Shown here piece by piece: positions 35,303 through 45,758 of a DNA stretch of 52,432 bases. Each line of letters opens with the position of its first letter. Within the stretch, counting starts at the first letter, position 1. This stretch comes from an uncultured Lachnoclostridium sp. (GTDB lineage: Bacteria > Bacillota > Clostridia > Lachnospirales > Lachnospiraceae): the NCBI GenBank assembly GCA_947178155.1, contig CAMWXG010000003.1, positions 1 through 52,432 on the forward strand, written 5' to 3'. The translations under genes and the position numbers were made by a program. The notes beneath the pieces were generated by a model. It was not told where the DNA came from and searched no databases. It was given only the letters and a program-made list of their open reading frames with translations.

Positions 35303-36184
35303 TTATAATTCAGCTTCTTTTTCAAGTTTCTTTAAACACATATTTATATAATAACGGACACCTAAAAACAGAACAATAATTGATATTAATAGCAATACAA
35401 AAAACACTATACCCCCATTTAAAGCAGCAGCCTGCAGTAAATATGTTGTAGCATTAAATATTATATGTGTTGCGATTGATGCAAGTATACTGCCTGTCGC
35501 ATACGCAATCATTCCAAGAAGCATACCCAGCAGAAAAGCGTATAAACCCTGAATTAAATTCATATGATATACCCCAAAAAGCAATGCCTGAAGTGCATTG
35601 GCAATCCAAAAAGGATATGCAGTCCGAAATCTGTCAAATATCGCTCCCCTGAATATTAATTCCTCTGATATAGGTCCAATAATAATTACATATAATATAG
35701 TCAATACTCCTTTGCTCATATCAAGGTTTTCCATTACCTGATTATAATTCGTAAATATAGACGGATTAAGACTCATAAGTATGGAAAGCAGTGTTGTAAG
35801 CACTACACACCCTCCTATGCCTGATGCAAATATAAATGCCGTATTATTTACCGAAAATACTTTATGGTAATCAATACTGTCATCACGCCAGCTTGAACGT
35901 CTGTACAATATTGCACACCATATAAAAGAAATTGATGCACTAATTACTGATAGTATCATTAAAAATGTGCTTCCATTTTCTGTCATATAATAAAGTTTTC
36001 TTATTGTATCTACATATGCTTCTCCTGACACTGCATTAACCAAATAATATCCTAATACGCACAATGTTGCTGATGCAACCTGTACTAAGATAACACCAAA
36101 AAATATAAGCAGCGCCTTAATAGTTATCATAATTTGTAATCTATACTTGTTAATAATAATCATTATTGTACTAAACCGCTTCAT
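35303..36184 (-). CDS. CPBP family intramembrane protease
   Basis: The 293-residue polytopic protein has about eight hydrophobic segments. The CPBP (Abi) motifs are present: EELIFRG (motif 1), FGVYHMNLIQG (motif 2) and HIIFNAT (motif 3). These supply the glutamate and histidines of this glutamic-type intramembrane protease family. Members act on CAAX-like or bacteriocin-related substrates; the target here is unknown. GGAGG precedes the ATG at 36184, and an ATG four codons earlier is less likely. It heads the small operon with the EAL gene. Confidence 0.88.
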   Translation of the reverse strand: MKRFSTIMIIINKYRLQIMITIKALLIFFGVILVQVASATLCVLGYYLVNAVSGEAYVDTIRKLYYMTENGSTFLMILSVISASISFIWCAILYRRSSWRDDSIDYHKVFSVNNTAFIFASGIGGCVVLTTLLSILMSLNPSIFTNYNQVMENLDMSKGVLTILYVIIIGPISEELIFRGAIFDRFRTAYPFWIANALQALLFGVYHMNLIQGLYAFLLGMLLGMIAYATGSILASIATHIIFNATTYLLQAAALNGGIVFFVLLLISIIVLFLGVRYYINMCLKKLEKEAEL

Positions 36185-36212
36185 ATAAACCTCCATGTTG
36201 CTTTGTCATGTG

Positions 36213-36262
36213 AATAGTAACAAAGTCCTGACATATACCTACTGTCAGGACTAAAAACTATT
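36213..36262 (-). terminator. Terminator after ftsZ
   Basis: AGTCCTGACA (36224-36233) and TGTCAGGACT (36243-36252) form a perfect 10-bp stem, with outer AATAGT/ACTATT pairing. On the minus strand it is followed by TTTGTTACT, closing the dcw transcript. Confidence 0.75.
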
Positions 36263-36278
36263 ATGTATATTTTACATT

Positions 36279-37499
36279 TTATTTATTTCTGTTCTTATTT
36301 TTCTGCAAAAACTCTGGAATCTTAATTCCACCATCATCTCCAGGTCTGTTATAATATATAGGATCAGAAATTGGTGGCATCTGATTCTGACCGCCGACAG
36401 GCTGCTGTATAATTGTAGGCTGTACAGTAACTCCTGAAGGCTGCTGTGTATTTTGTGAAGACATCTGTCCATCATTTGTAGGGAAATTAGTACGCGTCCT
36501 GAGATTGTTTGTAAATGACGTCTGCGTCTGTGTATTTGGTTTTGCATTACTTTTCTCAAGCCCTGTAGCAATTACTGTAATTTTTACCACATCAGGTTCT
36601 GAACCATCACTGGTACCAAATATAATTGTACTGTCCTCACCTGCAAGCTCTTCCACATAAGAAGCTGCTTCGCCTGCTTCCTGCAATCCTACATCCATAC
36701 CTGAAATATTTATAAGAAGGTGTGATGCACCTTCAATCGTTGTTTCAAGCAAAGGACTTGATATAGCCTGCTTAACAGCGTCAAGACATTTTTCATCTCC
36801 GCTTCCAACACCTATACCTATATGTGCAATTCCCTTGTCCTTCATGACTGTCTGTACATCTGCAAAGTCCAGATTAATAAGTCCCGGCATATTAATAAGG
36901 TCAGTTATTCCCTGCACACTCTGTTGCAATACCTCATCAGCCTTCCTAAGCGCATCAGGCATTGTAGTACGCCTGTCTACAATTTCAAGAAGCTTGTCAT
37001 TAGGAATTACAATAAGTGTATCTACGTTTTCTTTTAGTTTATCTATTCCGGAGAGAGCATTGTTCATACGATTCTTTGCCTCAAAACGGAATGGCTTAGT
37101 CACAATGCCTACGGTAAGTATTCCAAGCTGTTTAGATATCTCAGCTACTACAGGAGCTGCACCTGTTCCTGTACCGCCGCCCATACCACATGTTACAAAT
37201 ACCATTTCAGCACCTTTTATAAGTTCTGTAATCTCTTCTCTGTTCTCCTCAGCAGCAGCCCTTCCAACTTCTGGATCTGCCCCTGCTCCAAGTCCTTTAG
37301 TAAGTTTCTCACCTATTTGAAGACATGTAGGTGACTTACAAGTTAAAAGATGCTGTTTATCAGTATTAATACATATAAATTCTACACCTAGTATACCTTC
37401 CTCTATCATTCTGTTGACGGCATTGTTTCCACCGCCGCCAACGCCTATAACCAATATTTTTGCGGCAAAATCTGCCTCATTCGTCTTTATCTCTAACAA
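36279..37499 (-). CDS. ftsZ: Cell division protein FtsZ
   Basis: Tubulin-like GTPase that forms the division ring. The 406-residue product has [13 protein letters not shown], the tubulin signature [10 protein letters not shown], the T7 loop region [11 protein letters not shown], a variable Gln/Pro/Asn linker and the C-terminal peptide [10 protein letters not shown] that binds membrane anchors. The start is best placed at TTG 37499: AAGGAGG lies 8 nt upstream and the N-terminus then reads [19 protein letters not shown], as in relatives. A TTG six codons upstream is also in frame. There is no ftsA beside it, as in many Lachnospiraceae. Confidence 0.97.
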   Translation of the reverse strand: MLEIKTNEADFAAKILVIGVGGGGNNAVNRMIEEGILGVEFICINTDKQHLLTCKSPTCLQIGEKLTKGLGAGADPEVGRAAAEENREEITELIKGAEMVFVTCGMGGGTGTGAAPVVAEISKQLGILTVGIVTKPFRFEAKNRMNNALSGIDKLKENVDTLIVIPNDKLLEIVDRRTTMPDALRKADEVLQQSVQGITDLINMPGLINLDFADVQTVMKDKGIAHIGIGVGSGDEKCLDAVKQAISSPLLETTIEGASHLLINISGMDVGLQEAGEAASYVEELAGEDSTIIFGTSDGSEPDVVKITVIATGLEKSNAKPNTQTQTSFTNNLRTRTNFPTNDGQMSSQNTQQPSGVTVQPTIIQQPVGGQNQMPPISDPIYYNRPGDDGGIKIPEFLQKNKNRNK

Positions 37500-37599
37500 A
37501 GCGGGCTCCTCCTTCAATCATACAATCTCATATTCCCCCATATTTTATATAATACTAATTCAGAGTAAAATAATCAAGAGAAATTTTGTTCTTTTTTAT

Positions 37600-38316
37600 T
37601 TAATTCTTTTTTAATACTATTTTGTCACCTGATTTATAATTTTCCATATCTATAACTCCACTAAGTTTCATCTTATTCGCAGTCTTAAGTACACTTGACA
37701 AAGCTGCAAGCTGGTCATCATAAAAAGCTCTTTTACCAAGATGTATCTGTACATTTCCTGAATAAATCATAATATCACCTTTATTAACATGAACTCTCTT
37801 CACATCTATATTATAGTGGCTTATAAGCTGTGAAACATTCATTATTGCCTTAAAAAGTGTATCATCATCAACATCAAACTGTTCACCCAGTGTAAAGTCG
37901 CAAAACTCAATACCTGTAACTATAGGTACTCCCTGTTTATGTTCAGAAAGACTTTCAAGCACTCTGCCATCTTTATCAAAATATACAAAATGTCCCATAT
38001 ATTTTATACAGCCACTTAAAGTCTTTTCATATACATTGATTTCAATACTGTTATGACTTACATATTTTACATCAATATCCTCTATAAACGGAAGCTTATC
38101 TATTCCAAATAACTTGCTGTATATCCAAAACACCAGTTCATTATCTGACAATTCTCTTGCAAAAACCAATTCATTAATTTCTTCCTCAGTATATATATCT
38201 ATACCTGTTATCTTAACACTATCAATGTGAAACCAATAATATATAATAAACAAACTGAAAGATATTATTATAATTATAGTTAATAAAAATGTAAATATCC
38301 TCTTTATGCGCCTCAT
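37600..38316 (-). CDS. ftsQ: Cell division protein FtsQ/DivIB
   Basis: The 238-residue bitopic protein has a short basic cytoplasmic tail, one TM helix (about residues 8-27), and an extracytoplasmic POTRA domain with VKITGIDIYTEEEI. A beta domain follows, with VYFDKDGRVLE and VPIVTG. It stabilises the FtsL-FtsB-PBP complex. The start is 3 bp after the ftsW stop; AGGTG precedes it. FtsQ proteins diverge widely, so position between ftsW and ftsZ adds weight. Confidence 0.88.
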   Translation of the reverse strand: MRRIKRIFTFLLTIIIIISFSLFIIYYWFHIDSVKITGIDIYTEEEINELVFARELSDNELVFWIYSKLFGIDKLPFIEDIDVKYVSHNSIEINVYEKTLSGCIKYMGHFVYFDKDGRVLESLSEHKQGVPIVTGIEFCDFTLGEQFDVDDDTLFKAIMNVSQLISHYNIDVKRVHVNKGDIMIYSGNVQIHLGKRAFYDDQLAALSSVLKTANKMKLSGVIDMENYKSGDKIVLKKN

Positions 38317-38319
38317 ATA

Positions 38320-39462
38320 CTACACCTGTCTTATTTGTCTTGACACACCCAATACCAAACCCATCTCAGCAAGCATAATTATCTCTGACGTACCTCCATA
38401 ACTTATGAAAGGAAGTGGTATTCCTGTAGAAGGTATTGAATTGGTAACTACAGCCACATTTATTACAACCTGTATGGCAAGCTGAACCATTACTCCTACA
38501 CATAACATTGTACCAAATATATCTGGTGCATGGCAGGCTATTACAACTATTCTCCAAAAAAGCACCAAAAATGCGATTATAACAAGAACTGCACCAACTA
38601 TTCCAAGTTCCTCACATATTACAGCAAATATCATATCATTATATGCTTCTGGAATGTACCCCAGTTTTTGCATACTCTGCCCAAGACCTTTTCCAAAAAG
38701 ACCTCCTGATGCAATAGCATAAAGTCCCTGCTTAATCTGATGAGCCTTTGGATGTGTTTCTACATTCAGCCAAATTTGTATACGCTGCATACGAAATGCA
38801 TCACCAAATATAATATACAAACATATCAGACCTGCAAACAGCAACACACATGCTATAAAATAGCCGTTTTTATTGCTTGCAATAAAGCACATTCCTACCG
38901 AAATCCCTGCCACTATTATGGCAGAACTCAAGTTTTCCTTAGCAATAAGGGCAATTAGCGGCAGCATATATATCATGATACATATAAACCCCATAAACCG
39001 ATCTAATGCCTTTCTGTTTCTATATACCGCATATGCTATAAAAAGTATTGCAGCTACTTTAGTAATCTCTGATGGCTGTAACTGTAGTGGGCCAATCTTA
39101 ATCCACCTTTTCGCACCATTATACTCTTCTCCGATAAAGAGCACTGCTATTTGAAGTACAAGAGCAGCTATATAAGTAATATGTACCAATGTTATCGTAT
39201 ATTTTCCCCTGACAACAGGCTGCAAAAATATCTGATAATCAATTCTTGATATTATAAACATAACAACCGCACCCATACCAAGTGCTGTAAGCTGTGACTT
39301 TACAAAACGAAATGGATTATTAAATACCGATGCTGTGTAATATCCTGCACTGTATATCATTATTACTCCAAACAGGGCTATACCTGCTGTCATAAAAAGA
39401 AGCATATAATCATATTGGGTGAATGATTTCAAATAACTTTTTTTTCGTCTTTTTCCTGACAC
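38320..39462 (-). CDS. ftsW: SEDS glycosyltransferase FtsW/SpoVE
   Basis: Peptidoglycan polymerase of the divisome, 380 residues with about ten TM helices. Signatures are ALFGVIMIYSAG near the start, GAKRWIKIGPLQLQPSEITK, and the late GIPLPFISYGGTSEI. The start is GTG; an in-frame TGA lies just two codons upstream and GAGGGG stands 8 nt before it, so no earlier start is possible. It works with the class B PBPs encoded upstream. Confidence 0.94.
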   Translation of the reverse strand: MSGKRRKKSYLKSFTQYDYMLLFMTAGIALFGVIMIYSAGYYTASVFNNPFRFVKSQLTALGMGAVVMFIISRIDYQIFLQPVVRGKYTITLVHITYIAALVLQIAVLFIGEEYNGAKRWIKIGPLQLQPSEITKVAAILFIAYAVYRNRKALDRFMGFICIMIYMLPLIALIAKENLSSAIIVAGISVGMCFIASNKNGYFIACVLLFAGLICLYIIFGDAFRMQRIQIWLNVETHPKAHQIKQGLYAIASGGLFGKGLGQSMQKLGYIPEAYNDMIFAVICEELGIVGAVLVIIAFLVLFWRIVVIACHAPDIFGTMLCVGVMVQLAIQVVINVAVVTNSIPSTGIPLPFISYGGTSEIIMLAEMGLVLGVSRQIRQV

Positions 39463-39508
39463 TGCTCATTCCCCTCTCTTTAAATTTTAATCACACTCAA
39501 AAACTTTT

Positions 39509-40864
39509 TCAAAGTTTACCTACATATTCCTTAAAAAGTCTGCCTCTTTCTTCATAATTTTTAAACATATCCCAACTTGCACATGCTGGCGAAAGAAGCA
39601 CTGCATCACCTGGTACTGCCTGCTCGCTGCTTATCTTTACTGCCTCTTCAAGTGAAGATGTTTTGATAATGTCAGCAAATCCCTTATCTAATGCTGCTCT
39701 TTCTATCTTATCTGCTGTATCTCCAAGAAGTACAAGACATTTAACCTTATCCTTAAATGAATCAATCCATTCGCCATAATCAGATTGTTTATCATATCCG
39801 CCTCCAATTACAACAGTAGGCGTAATCATTGCCTCAACAGCCTTTATTGCGGCATCAGGATTAGTACCTTTTGAATCATTATAATACTTCACGCCATTTA
39901 CTTCACACACAAATTCAATACGATGTTCAACAGCATTAAAATCCTTTACAGCTTTCCTTATACACTCTACAGGAACTCCCGCATGCATTGCTATAGCAAC
40001 TGCTGCCATCACATTTTCGTAATTATGCTTTCCCAAAAGCTTCATGTCATGTATTGTACATATTTTTATACGTTTGTCATCTTTATAAATAATATCTTCA
40101 CCCTCAAGCCATATTCCACGTTCTAATATATGCCTGCTGCTAAACCAAAATACCTTTGCTCCAACATCTGCTCCTTTTAAATTCTCATCATCATAATTAA
40201 GCACACATATATTGTCTTGTGTCTGGTTCTTTGCAATGTCAAGCTTTGTATTAATATAACATTCCATAGTATGATGCCGATTTAAATGGTCAGGGGTAAT
40301 ATTTAATACTGCACTGATATCAGGCTTAAACTGATGTATAGTTTCTAACTGAAAACTGCTTATCTCTGCAACTGTCACACTATTTTCATCTGTTTTAAGT
40401 GCATAATCTGTATAAGGCATACCTATATTGCCAACCACATATACATCTTTATAAAATGTTTTCATTATCTCGCCTGTAAGTGCTGTAGTTGTAGTCTTGC
40501 CATTGGTTCCTGTTATTGCATACAGTGAGCCTTTTGAACATATATATGCAAGCTCAATCTCGCCCCATACAGGTATTTCTCTTTTTTTAAGCTTTGATAC
40601 AAGCAGACTGTCTATTGGAACACCAGGACTGATAACAGCAATATCAATACATGACAATGTATCTTCATCAATATCACCAAGTACAATCCTTAAATCCTTA
40701 TTTAACTCTTTTGAACCAAAGTTTGACCTTATCTCTTCTTTGTCAAGCTTATCATTGCTGTCTTGAACGATTATGTCTGCTCCCATCTTTGTAAGAAGAT
40801 TTACAGCAGAAATTCCGCTTTTTCCTGTACCAACGACAAGAAACGTTTTATCATTAAACCGCAT
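39509..40864 (-). CDS. murD: UDP-N-acetylmuramoylalanine-D-glutamate ligase
   Basis: Adds D-glutamate to UDP-MurNAc-L-Ala in the cytoplasm. The 451-residue product has an N-terminal Rossmann domain VVGTGKSGISAVNLL, the ATP-binding ITGTNGKTTTTAL, the middle-domain NITPDHLNRHHTME, VEHRIEFV, YNDSKGTNPDA and the C-terminal LLSPACASWDMF. GGAGGA precedes the ATG at 40864. It follows mraY by 61 bp. Confidence 0.96.
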   Translation of the reverse strand: MRFNDKTFLVVGTGKSGISAVNLLTKMGADIIVQDSNDKLDKEEIRSNFGSKELNKDLRIVLGDIDEDTLSCIDIAVISPGVPIDSLLVSKLKKREIPVWGEIELAYICSKGSLYAITGTNGKTTTTALTGEIMKTFYKDVYVVGNIGMPYTDYALKTDENSVTVAEISSFQLETIHQFKPDISAVLNITPDHLNRHHTMECYINTKLDIAKNQTQDNICVLNYDDENLKGADVGAKVFWFSSRHILERGIWLEGEDIIYKDDKRIKICTIHDMKLLGKHNYENVMAAVAIAMHAGVPVECIRKAVKDFNAVEHRIEFVCEVNGVKYYNDSKGTNPDAAIKAVEAMITPTVVIGGGYDKQSDYGEWIDSFKDKVKCLVLLGDTADKIERAALDKGFADIIKTSSLEEAVKISSEQAVPGDAVLLSPACASWDMFKNYEERGRLFKEYVGKL

Positions 40865-40925
40865 ACAAATTCCTCCAAAATTATTACTCACTTAAAATAT
40901 CAAAGCCACAAATAACAATCCTCAC

Positions 40926-41900
40926 CTACATAGCAGCAAATGCCACAAGACACATTATTGCTGTTATAATCGAAAATACAGTTACAATCTTTACCTCCGA
41001 CCAGCCACATTGTTCAAAATGATGATGAAGCGGAGCCATCTTAAAAATTCTTTTTCCTCCGCTTATCTTAAAATAACCAACCTGTATTATAACAGATAAT
41101 ACTTCTATAAGATAAACAGCACCTGCTATAACTATAAATAAAGGCATCTTAATCATTATAGCTGCAGATGACACAAATCCACCAAGCGCAAGTGAACCCG
41201 TGTCTCCCATAAATACGCTTGCAGGATATACATTATAAAGCAGAAAACCCATAAGTGAACCGATGGCTGCAGCAGTAACCGGCACAGTACCACTCTCTGC
41301 CGATGCTGCAGCTATTGTAAAAAATACAGCTACAAGAAGAGTTACACTGGATGCAAGACCATCAAGCCCATCTGTAAAATTAGTTCCATTTACAGTTCCA
41401 AGCATTACAAAATAGACAAAAACAACAAACAATGGTACCGGCATTGAAATATATACCCCGGCATGTATCCCACCTGTAAATGGCAGAAGAAATTCTGGTT
41501 TATAATCAAGCTTTACAAAATAATAATATACAAATATTCCTGCAACAACAGCCTGAAGCGTCAGCTTTTGCATTGGTGTAAGCCCTAATGAACGCTTCAT
41601 TACCACCTTTATATAGTCATCAAGAAAACCTATCATTCCAAAGCCGACTGTTGAAAAAAGAACTGGTAATATTTCTCTGTTTCCATTTATATACATCAAA
41701 GAGGTTGCTGTTATGGAAACAAGAATTATAATTCCCCCCATAGTAGGAGTACCAGCCTTTTTCAAATGCGATGCCGGTCCATCTTCTCTTACGTATTGTC
41801 CAAACTTCATTTTTCTTAAGAAAGGTATTATAATGGGACACAACACAACACTTATGGCAAATGCCATAAGTACGGGTATCACTGCACTCATGTAATTCAT
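40926..41900 (-). CDS. mraY: Phospho-MurNAc-pentapeptide transferase MraY
   Basis: Makes lipid I on the inner membrane face. The 324-residue product has about ten TM helices. Signatures are GTPTMGGIIIL, FLDDYIKV (aspartate pair), NFTDGLDGLA, FMGDTGSLALGG and the histidine cluster APLHHHFEQCGW. GAGG lies 10 nt before the ATG. It follows the second PBP gene by 20 bp, where murE and murF would often be found. Confidence 0.97.
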   Translation of the reverse strand: MNYMSAVIPVLMAFAISVVLCPIIIPFLRKMKFGQYVREDGPASHLKKAGTPTMGGIIILVSITATSLMYINGNREILPVLFSTVGFGMIGFLDDYIKVVMKRSLGLTPMQKLTLQAVVAGIFVYYYFVKLDYKPEFLLPFTGGIHAGVYISMPVPLFVVFVYFVMLGTVNGTNFTDGLDGLASSVTLLVAVFFTIAAASAESGTVPVTAAAIGSLMGFLLYNVYPASVFMGDTGSLALGGFVSSAAIMIKMPLFIVIAGAVYLIEVLSVIIQVGYFKISGGKRIFKMAPLHHHFEQCGWSEVKIVTVFSIITAIMCLVAFAAM

Positions 41901-41920
41901 AGCTATCTAACCTCATTGCA

Positions 41921-43666
41921 TTACTCTTCTTTATCTTCCTCCTCTGTAGGCTGCCTCTCGATTCCAAGATATGGCAATGCATCGTCCAAAAGCTTTGATA
42001 TAATCGGAGCTGCTATTGTACCTCCATAATATATCCCTTCTGGCTCATCTATAAGTACAAGTGCAAGCACCACTGGATTATCAGCAGGTGCAAACCCTAA
42101 GCATGAGGCTATATATTTATTACTGCTCCTTGGAAGCTTCTCAGAAGTACCTGTTTTGCCTCCAACTTTGTATCCTTCAACAGCCGCCTTTTTACCGCCG
42201 CCTTCGGATACCACTGTTTCAAGTATTGCCTTCATGCGATCTGATGTATCTTTTGATATTGCTTCTTCTTTCTCATTATAAGTTAGGTTCTTTACATCTT
42301 CGCCATCACTGCTTACAAGTTTTACACCAAAATGAGGCGTAATAAGAGTTCCCCCATTAATTACAGCACTGACAGTTGTAAGCAGTCTGACAGGCGTAAG
42401 CTGAAATGACTGTCCAAAAGACATTGTTGCAAGCTCTACTGCTCCAACATTTTCTTTTTTGTGCATAATAGTAGCCGCCTCCCCTGGTACATCTATTCCT
42501 GTCTTTTCTAGTATACCCAACTTAGCAAGGTATTCAAACACTTTATCTACACCAAGTCTGGCACCAACTTCCATAAACACAGGATTACATGAATTTTGCA
42601 CTCCCTGAACAAAATTCTCAGCACCATGACCTGTTGTCTTATGACACCTTATCCTTCTGTCCTCAACCACCTTAAACCCCGGACAGTTAAATGAATCTGA
42701 CTCTTTTACTACCCCCTCTTCAAGCGCTGATGTAGCTGTAAAAACCTTAAATGTTGAACCCGGCTCATATGTATCACTGATACAATTATTTCTCCACATT
42801 GTATTAAGCACTTCATTTAGCTGCTCTTGTGTCATACTTTCTGAGCCTTTGACTTTGTATGGTTCATTCAAATCAAATTCAGGCGCATTTACCATTGCAT
42901 AAATTTCACCATTTTGTGGATTCATCATTATTATACGTACACTTTTAGCCTGTTTGGCTTCTAAAGCATCTTCTGCTGCCTGCTGCGCAAATTTCTGTAT
43001 ATTTATATCAAGGCTTGTATAAAAACTACTCCCTGCAATAGGTTCTATTCTATCCTCTGCTGCGCCTTCAATCTCTATGCCCCTTGCATTAGTCATTGTA
43101 AGTATGCAGCCGTCCTCCCCCTGCAAATATTTGTCATAACTTACTTCAAGCCCGATAATCCCCTGATTGTCTGCACCTGTAAATCCTATAACCTTTGACG
43201 CAAGATTTCCGTATGGGTAATATCTCTTATAATCTTCATCTACCATAACCCCATCAAGCCCCAAATCCCGTATTTTATCAGATGTTTCTTTATCTACATT
43301 TGACTTAATTCTCTCTATCGATGATACCTTTTCAACTCTTTTCCTGACTTTTTCCTCATCAATTGACAGCATCTTTGACAAAACTGATATAACCCTTTCA
43401 GGTTCCTTAATCTGATTGTGTATTACTGAAATAGTAGATACAGGCTTGTTGCCTGCTAAGACAACACCATTTCTGTCATATATAATTCCCCTCTGTGCCT
43501 TTATACTTCTCTCTCTTTGCTGTACATCTTTTGCCTTTGAGCCATAATAATCTGCCTTACATAACATTAAATAAGCAAGTCTGCATAATAACATAACAGT
43601 TAATATACAGACTACCATATAGGCAAATATAAATCTCTGCTTCTGCGCTGTTTTGCATGTTTTCAT
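41921..43666 (-). CDS. Class B penicillin-binding protein, SpoVD-like
   Basis: Peptidoglycan transpeptidase of 581 residues. TM anchor at about residues 10-30, dimerisation domain, then transpeptidase motifs STFK (in YEPGSTFKVFT), SCN (in NSCNPVFM) and KTG (in GGKTGTSEK). The second of two tandem class B PBPs and the absence of PASTA repeats fit a SpoVD- or FtsI-like role. In Bacillus the order is pbpB then spoVD, which this mirrors. The upstream ribosome site is weak (GTGGGA). Which paralogue acts in sporulation cannot be told from sequence alone. Confidence 0.88.
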   Translation of the reverse strand: MKTCKTAQKQRFIFAYMVVCILTVMLLCRLAYLMLCKADYYGSKAKDVQQRERSIKAQRGIIYDRNGVVLAGNKPVSTISVIHNQIKEPERVISVLSKMLSIDEEKVRKRVEKVSSIERIKSNVDKETSDKIRDLGLDGVMVDEDYKRYYPYGNLASKVIGFTGADNQGIIGLEVSYDKYLQGEDGCILTMTNARGIEIEGAAEDRIEPIAGSSFYTSLDINIQKFAQQAAEDALEAKQAKSVRIIMMNPQNGEIYAMVNAPEFDLNEPYKVKGSESMTQEQLNEVLNTMWRNNCISDTYEPGSTFKVFTATSALEEGVVKESDSFNCPGFKVVEDRRIRCHKTTGHGAENFVQGVQNSCNPVFMEVGARLGVDKVFEYLAKLGILEKTGIDVPGEAATIMHKKENVGAVELATMSFGQSFQLTPVRLLTTVSAVINGGTLITPHFGVKLVSSDGEDVKNLTYNEKEEAISKDTSDRMKAILETVVSEGGGKKAAVEGYKVGGKTGTSEKLPRSSNKYIASCLGFAPADNPVVLALVLIDEPEGIYYGGTIAAPIISKLLDDALPYLGIERQPTEEEDKEE

Positions 43667-43743
43667 ATTTTAATTCCCACTATCAATTTTAATGAAAAAT
43701 ATGCGCAAAAAAGCCAAAATATGCTCTTTATTAGTTATATGCC

Positions 43744-43762
43744 AGAGTGTGTCTGAAAATTG
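43744..43762 (+). repeat. Terminal fragment of a dispersed element
   Basis: AGAGTGTGTCTGAAAATTG resembles the left end of the element at 50400-50614 with two or three changes. It lies between the two PBP genes, just past the stop of the first. Confidence 0.5.
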
Positions 43763-43769
43763 TTTTATA

Positions 43770-45734
43770 CTACTGTGCTACATCATAACCCCCAACAACA
43801 TATCCGCCGTTAGGCATTTCTATAAGCCTTCCATCTTTTGTAGAAGGAAGTTTAACTTTAGATGCTTTATTTTTTGTTTTGCTCTTTTTGCTTGAATTAG
43901 ATGGATAATTACCTAAGAAAGGCAGAATATCTTTCATAACACCACTTGCAAACTCTGTAGCATAGGTACTATGTCCTTGATCTTCTACATGAGGCTCATC
44001 TACAACAACATAAATCATAACCTCAGGATCATCCTCAGGTGTAAATCCAATAAATGAAACAAGGTTTTTGCCTTTTCCTGCAAGCTGTTTTTGGGCAGTA
44101 CCTGTTTTGCCACCTATTTCATACCCTTTTACCCTTGCCGGACTTGCAGTACCATCTTCATCTGCAACTGTCTTATATAAGTATTCTCTTATAAGCTTAC
44201 TTGTATCCTCAGTAATAACCCTTCTTACAAGCATGTCATCATTTGAGCTTACTACTGCACCTGATTCTGTACTAATCTCTTTTACTATATGTGGCTGGTA
44301 ATAATTTCCTCCATTTATAACTGCACAAAACGCTGCTGCCATCTGTACCATTGTAGCAGTCTGGCTTTGACCGAAACTTGATGTTGCAAGCTGCACAGGC
44401 CCCATCGTACTTTCATCAAATACGGCACCAGAAGCCTCACCTGGTAAATCTATTCCTGTTTTACTTCCATACCCAAATTCTTTCATGTAACTTAAAAATG
44501 ATGTTTTACCAAGTCTTTCCCCAAGTTTCATAAGTACGTCATTGCATGACCACTTAAGTGACTGACACAAAGAAGTCATCCCATGCCCGCCACTTGCATT
44601 TGCAACACATCTAATATATCTGTCTGCAACCTGCTGTCCTCCATCACAATTAAATAACTCCCCATCATATGAAACACCTTCATCAAGCGCTGCTGCAACA
44701 ACCATAGGTTTAAGAGTGGAGCCTGGTTCATATGAATCACTTACGCAATAATTGCGCCACAATGCATTAAGTTTTTCATGCTTTTCCTTATCACTCATCT
44801 TTTTAAGAGTACTTTTTGAATAAAATGCTGACAAATCACTTGGATTATTCAAATCAAATGTGGGATATGATGCCATAGCATAAATTTCTCCATTGTTTGG
44901 ATTCATTATTATGCAGCCTATATGTTCAGAACCTATTCTGCTTTCAAAACTGTCAATATGCTGCTCAAGTATTCCCTGAACATTAACATCAATAGTAGAA
45001 ACTACTGTATTGCCATTCACAGCTGGCTTTACCTTTTGCACAAGATTAAGCCCGGAATCATAATAGCCATATTTGCGTCCATATGAACCGCTAAGTGATG
45101 AATTATACTGCATCTCGATTCCGCATGCGCCGCTCTCATCTGATGCACAAAAACCAATAACATCACAGGCAACTGTTGAATATGGATAATTTCTTATATA
45201 CTCCTCTTCAAACCATACACCCTTTATATACTTATAACTGTCATCATCTTTTTTATCGCTCTTTTCCAAAAGCTTCTCAAACTCAGCAACCTTATTATAT
45301 GAAAGACTCTTATAATCCTCCATTACATAATAATGAGATGTAGGTCTGTCCTCAAGTATCTTTTTAACCTTTTTATTAGATATTCCAAATACATCTTTAA
45401 GTGCTTTCATCGTAGGCTCTAAAAATTTCTCATCTGATAATATTATCTGTGGATCAAGTATAAGATTGTATACCTTTACACTTGTCGCAAGCTTATTTCC
45501 ATTTCTGTCAGTTATATCACCTCTTTTATATTTTATTACATTACTTACATAACTCTGCTGAGCAAGCACTTTTTTTTCATATGTATTTCCCTTTGTTTCA
45601 TTTAAATATGCAATACGCACTACAAGACATATACTTACAATAAGGACAATGCCAAATACACACAAAAGCCTTGCAAACATAAACTTTTTAGCAACTCTTA
45701 CCTTCTTCCTTGTATCAACTGCTTTTCTACTCAT
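43770..45734 (-). CDS. Class B penicillin-binding protein, PBP2B/FtsI-like
   Basis: Division transpeptidase of 654 residues, first of the tandem pair. TM anchor at about residues 18-40, then YVSNVIKYKRGDITDRNG (dimerisation domain) and transpeptidase motifs STLK (in YEPGSTLKPMV), SCN (in WSCNDVLM) and KTG (in GGKTGTAQK). After the catalytic domain is a basic Lys/Ser linker and about 30 more residues too short for a PASTA domain. GGAGG precedes the ATG. It follows the FtsL-like gene by 24 bp. Confidence 0.9.
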   Translation of the reverse strand: MSRKAVDTRKKVRVAKKFMFARLLCVFGIVLIVSICLVVRIAYLNETKGNTYEKKVLAQQSYVSNVIKYKRGDITDRNGNKLATSVKVYNLILDPQIILSDEKFLEPTMKALKDVFGISNKKVKKILEDRPTSHYYVMEDYKSLSYNKVAEFEKLLEKSDKKDDDSYKYIKGVWFEEEYIRNYPYSTVACDVIGFCASDESGACGIEMQYNSSLSGSYGRKYGYYDSGLNLVQKVKPAVNGNTVVSTIDVNVQGILEQHIDSFESRIGSEHIGCIIMNPNNGEIYAMASYPTFDLNNPSDLSAFYSKSTLKKMSDKEKHEKLNALWRNYCVSDSYEPGSTLKPMVVAAALDEGVSYDGELFNCDGGQQVADRYIRCVANASGGHGMTSLCQSLKWSCNDVLMKLGERLGKTSFLSYMKEFGYGSKTGIDLPGEASGAVFDESTMGPVQLATSSFGQSQTATMVQMAAAFCAVINGGNYYQPHIVKEISTESGAVVSSNDDMLVRRVITEDTSKLIREYLYKTVADEDGTASPARVKGYEIGGKTGTAQKQLAGKGKNLVSFIGFTPEDDPEVMIYVVVDEPHVEDQGHSTYATEFASGVMKDILPFLGNYPSNSSKKSKTKNKASKVKLPSTKDGRLIEMPNGGYVVGGYDVAQ

Positions 45735-45758
45735 ATTAAGCCTCCAGAATATACATTT

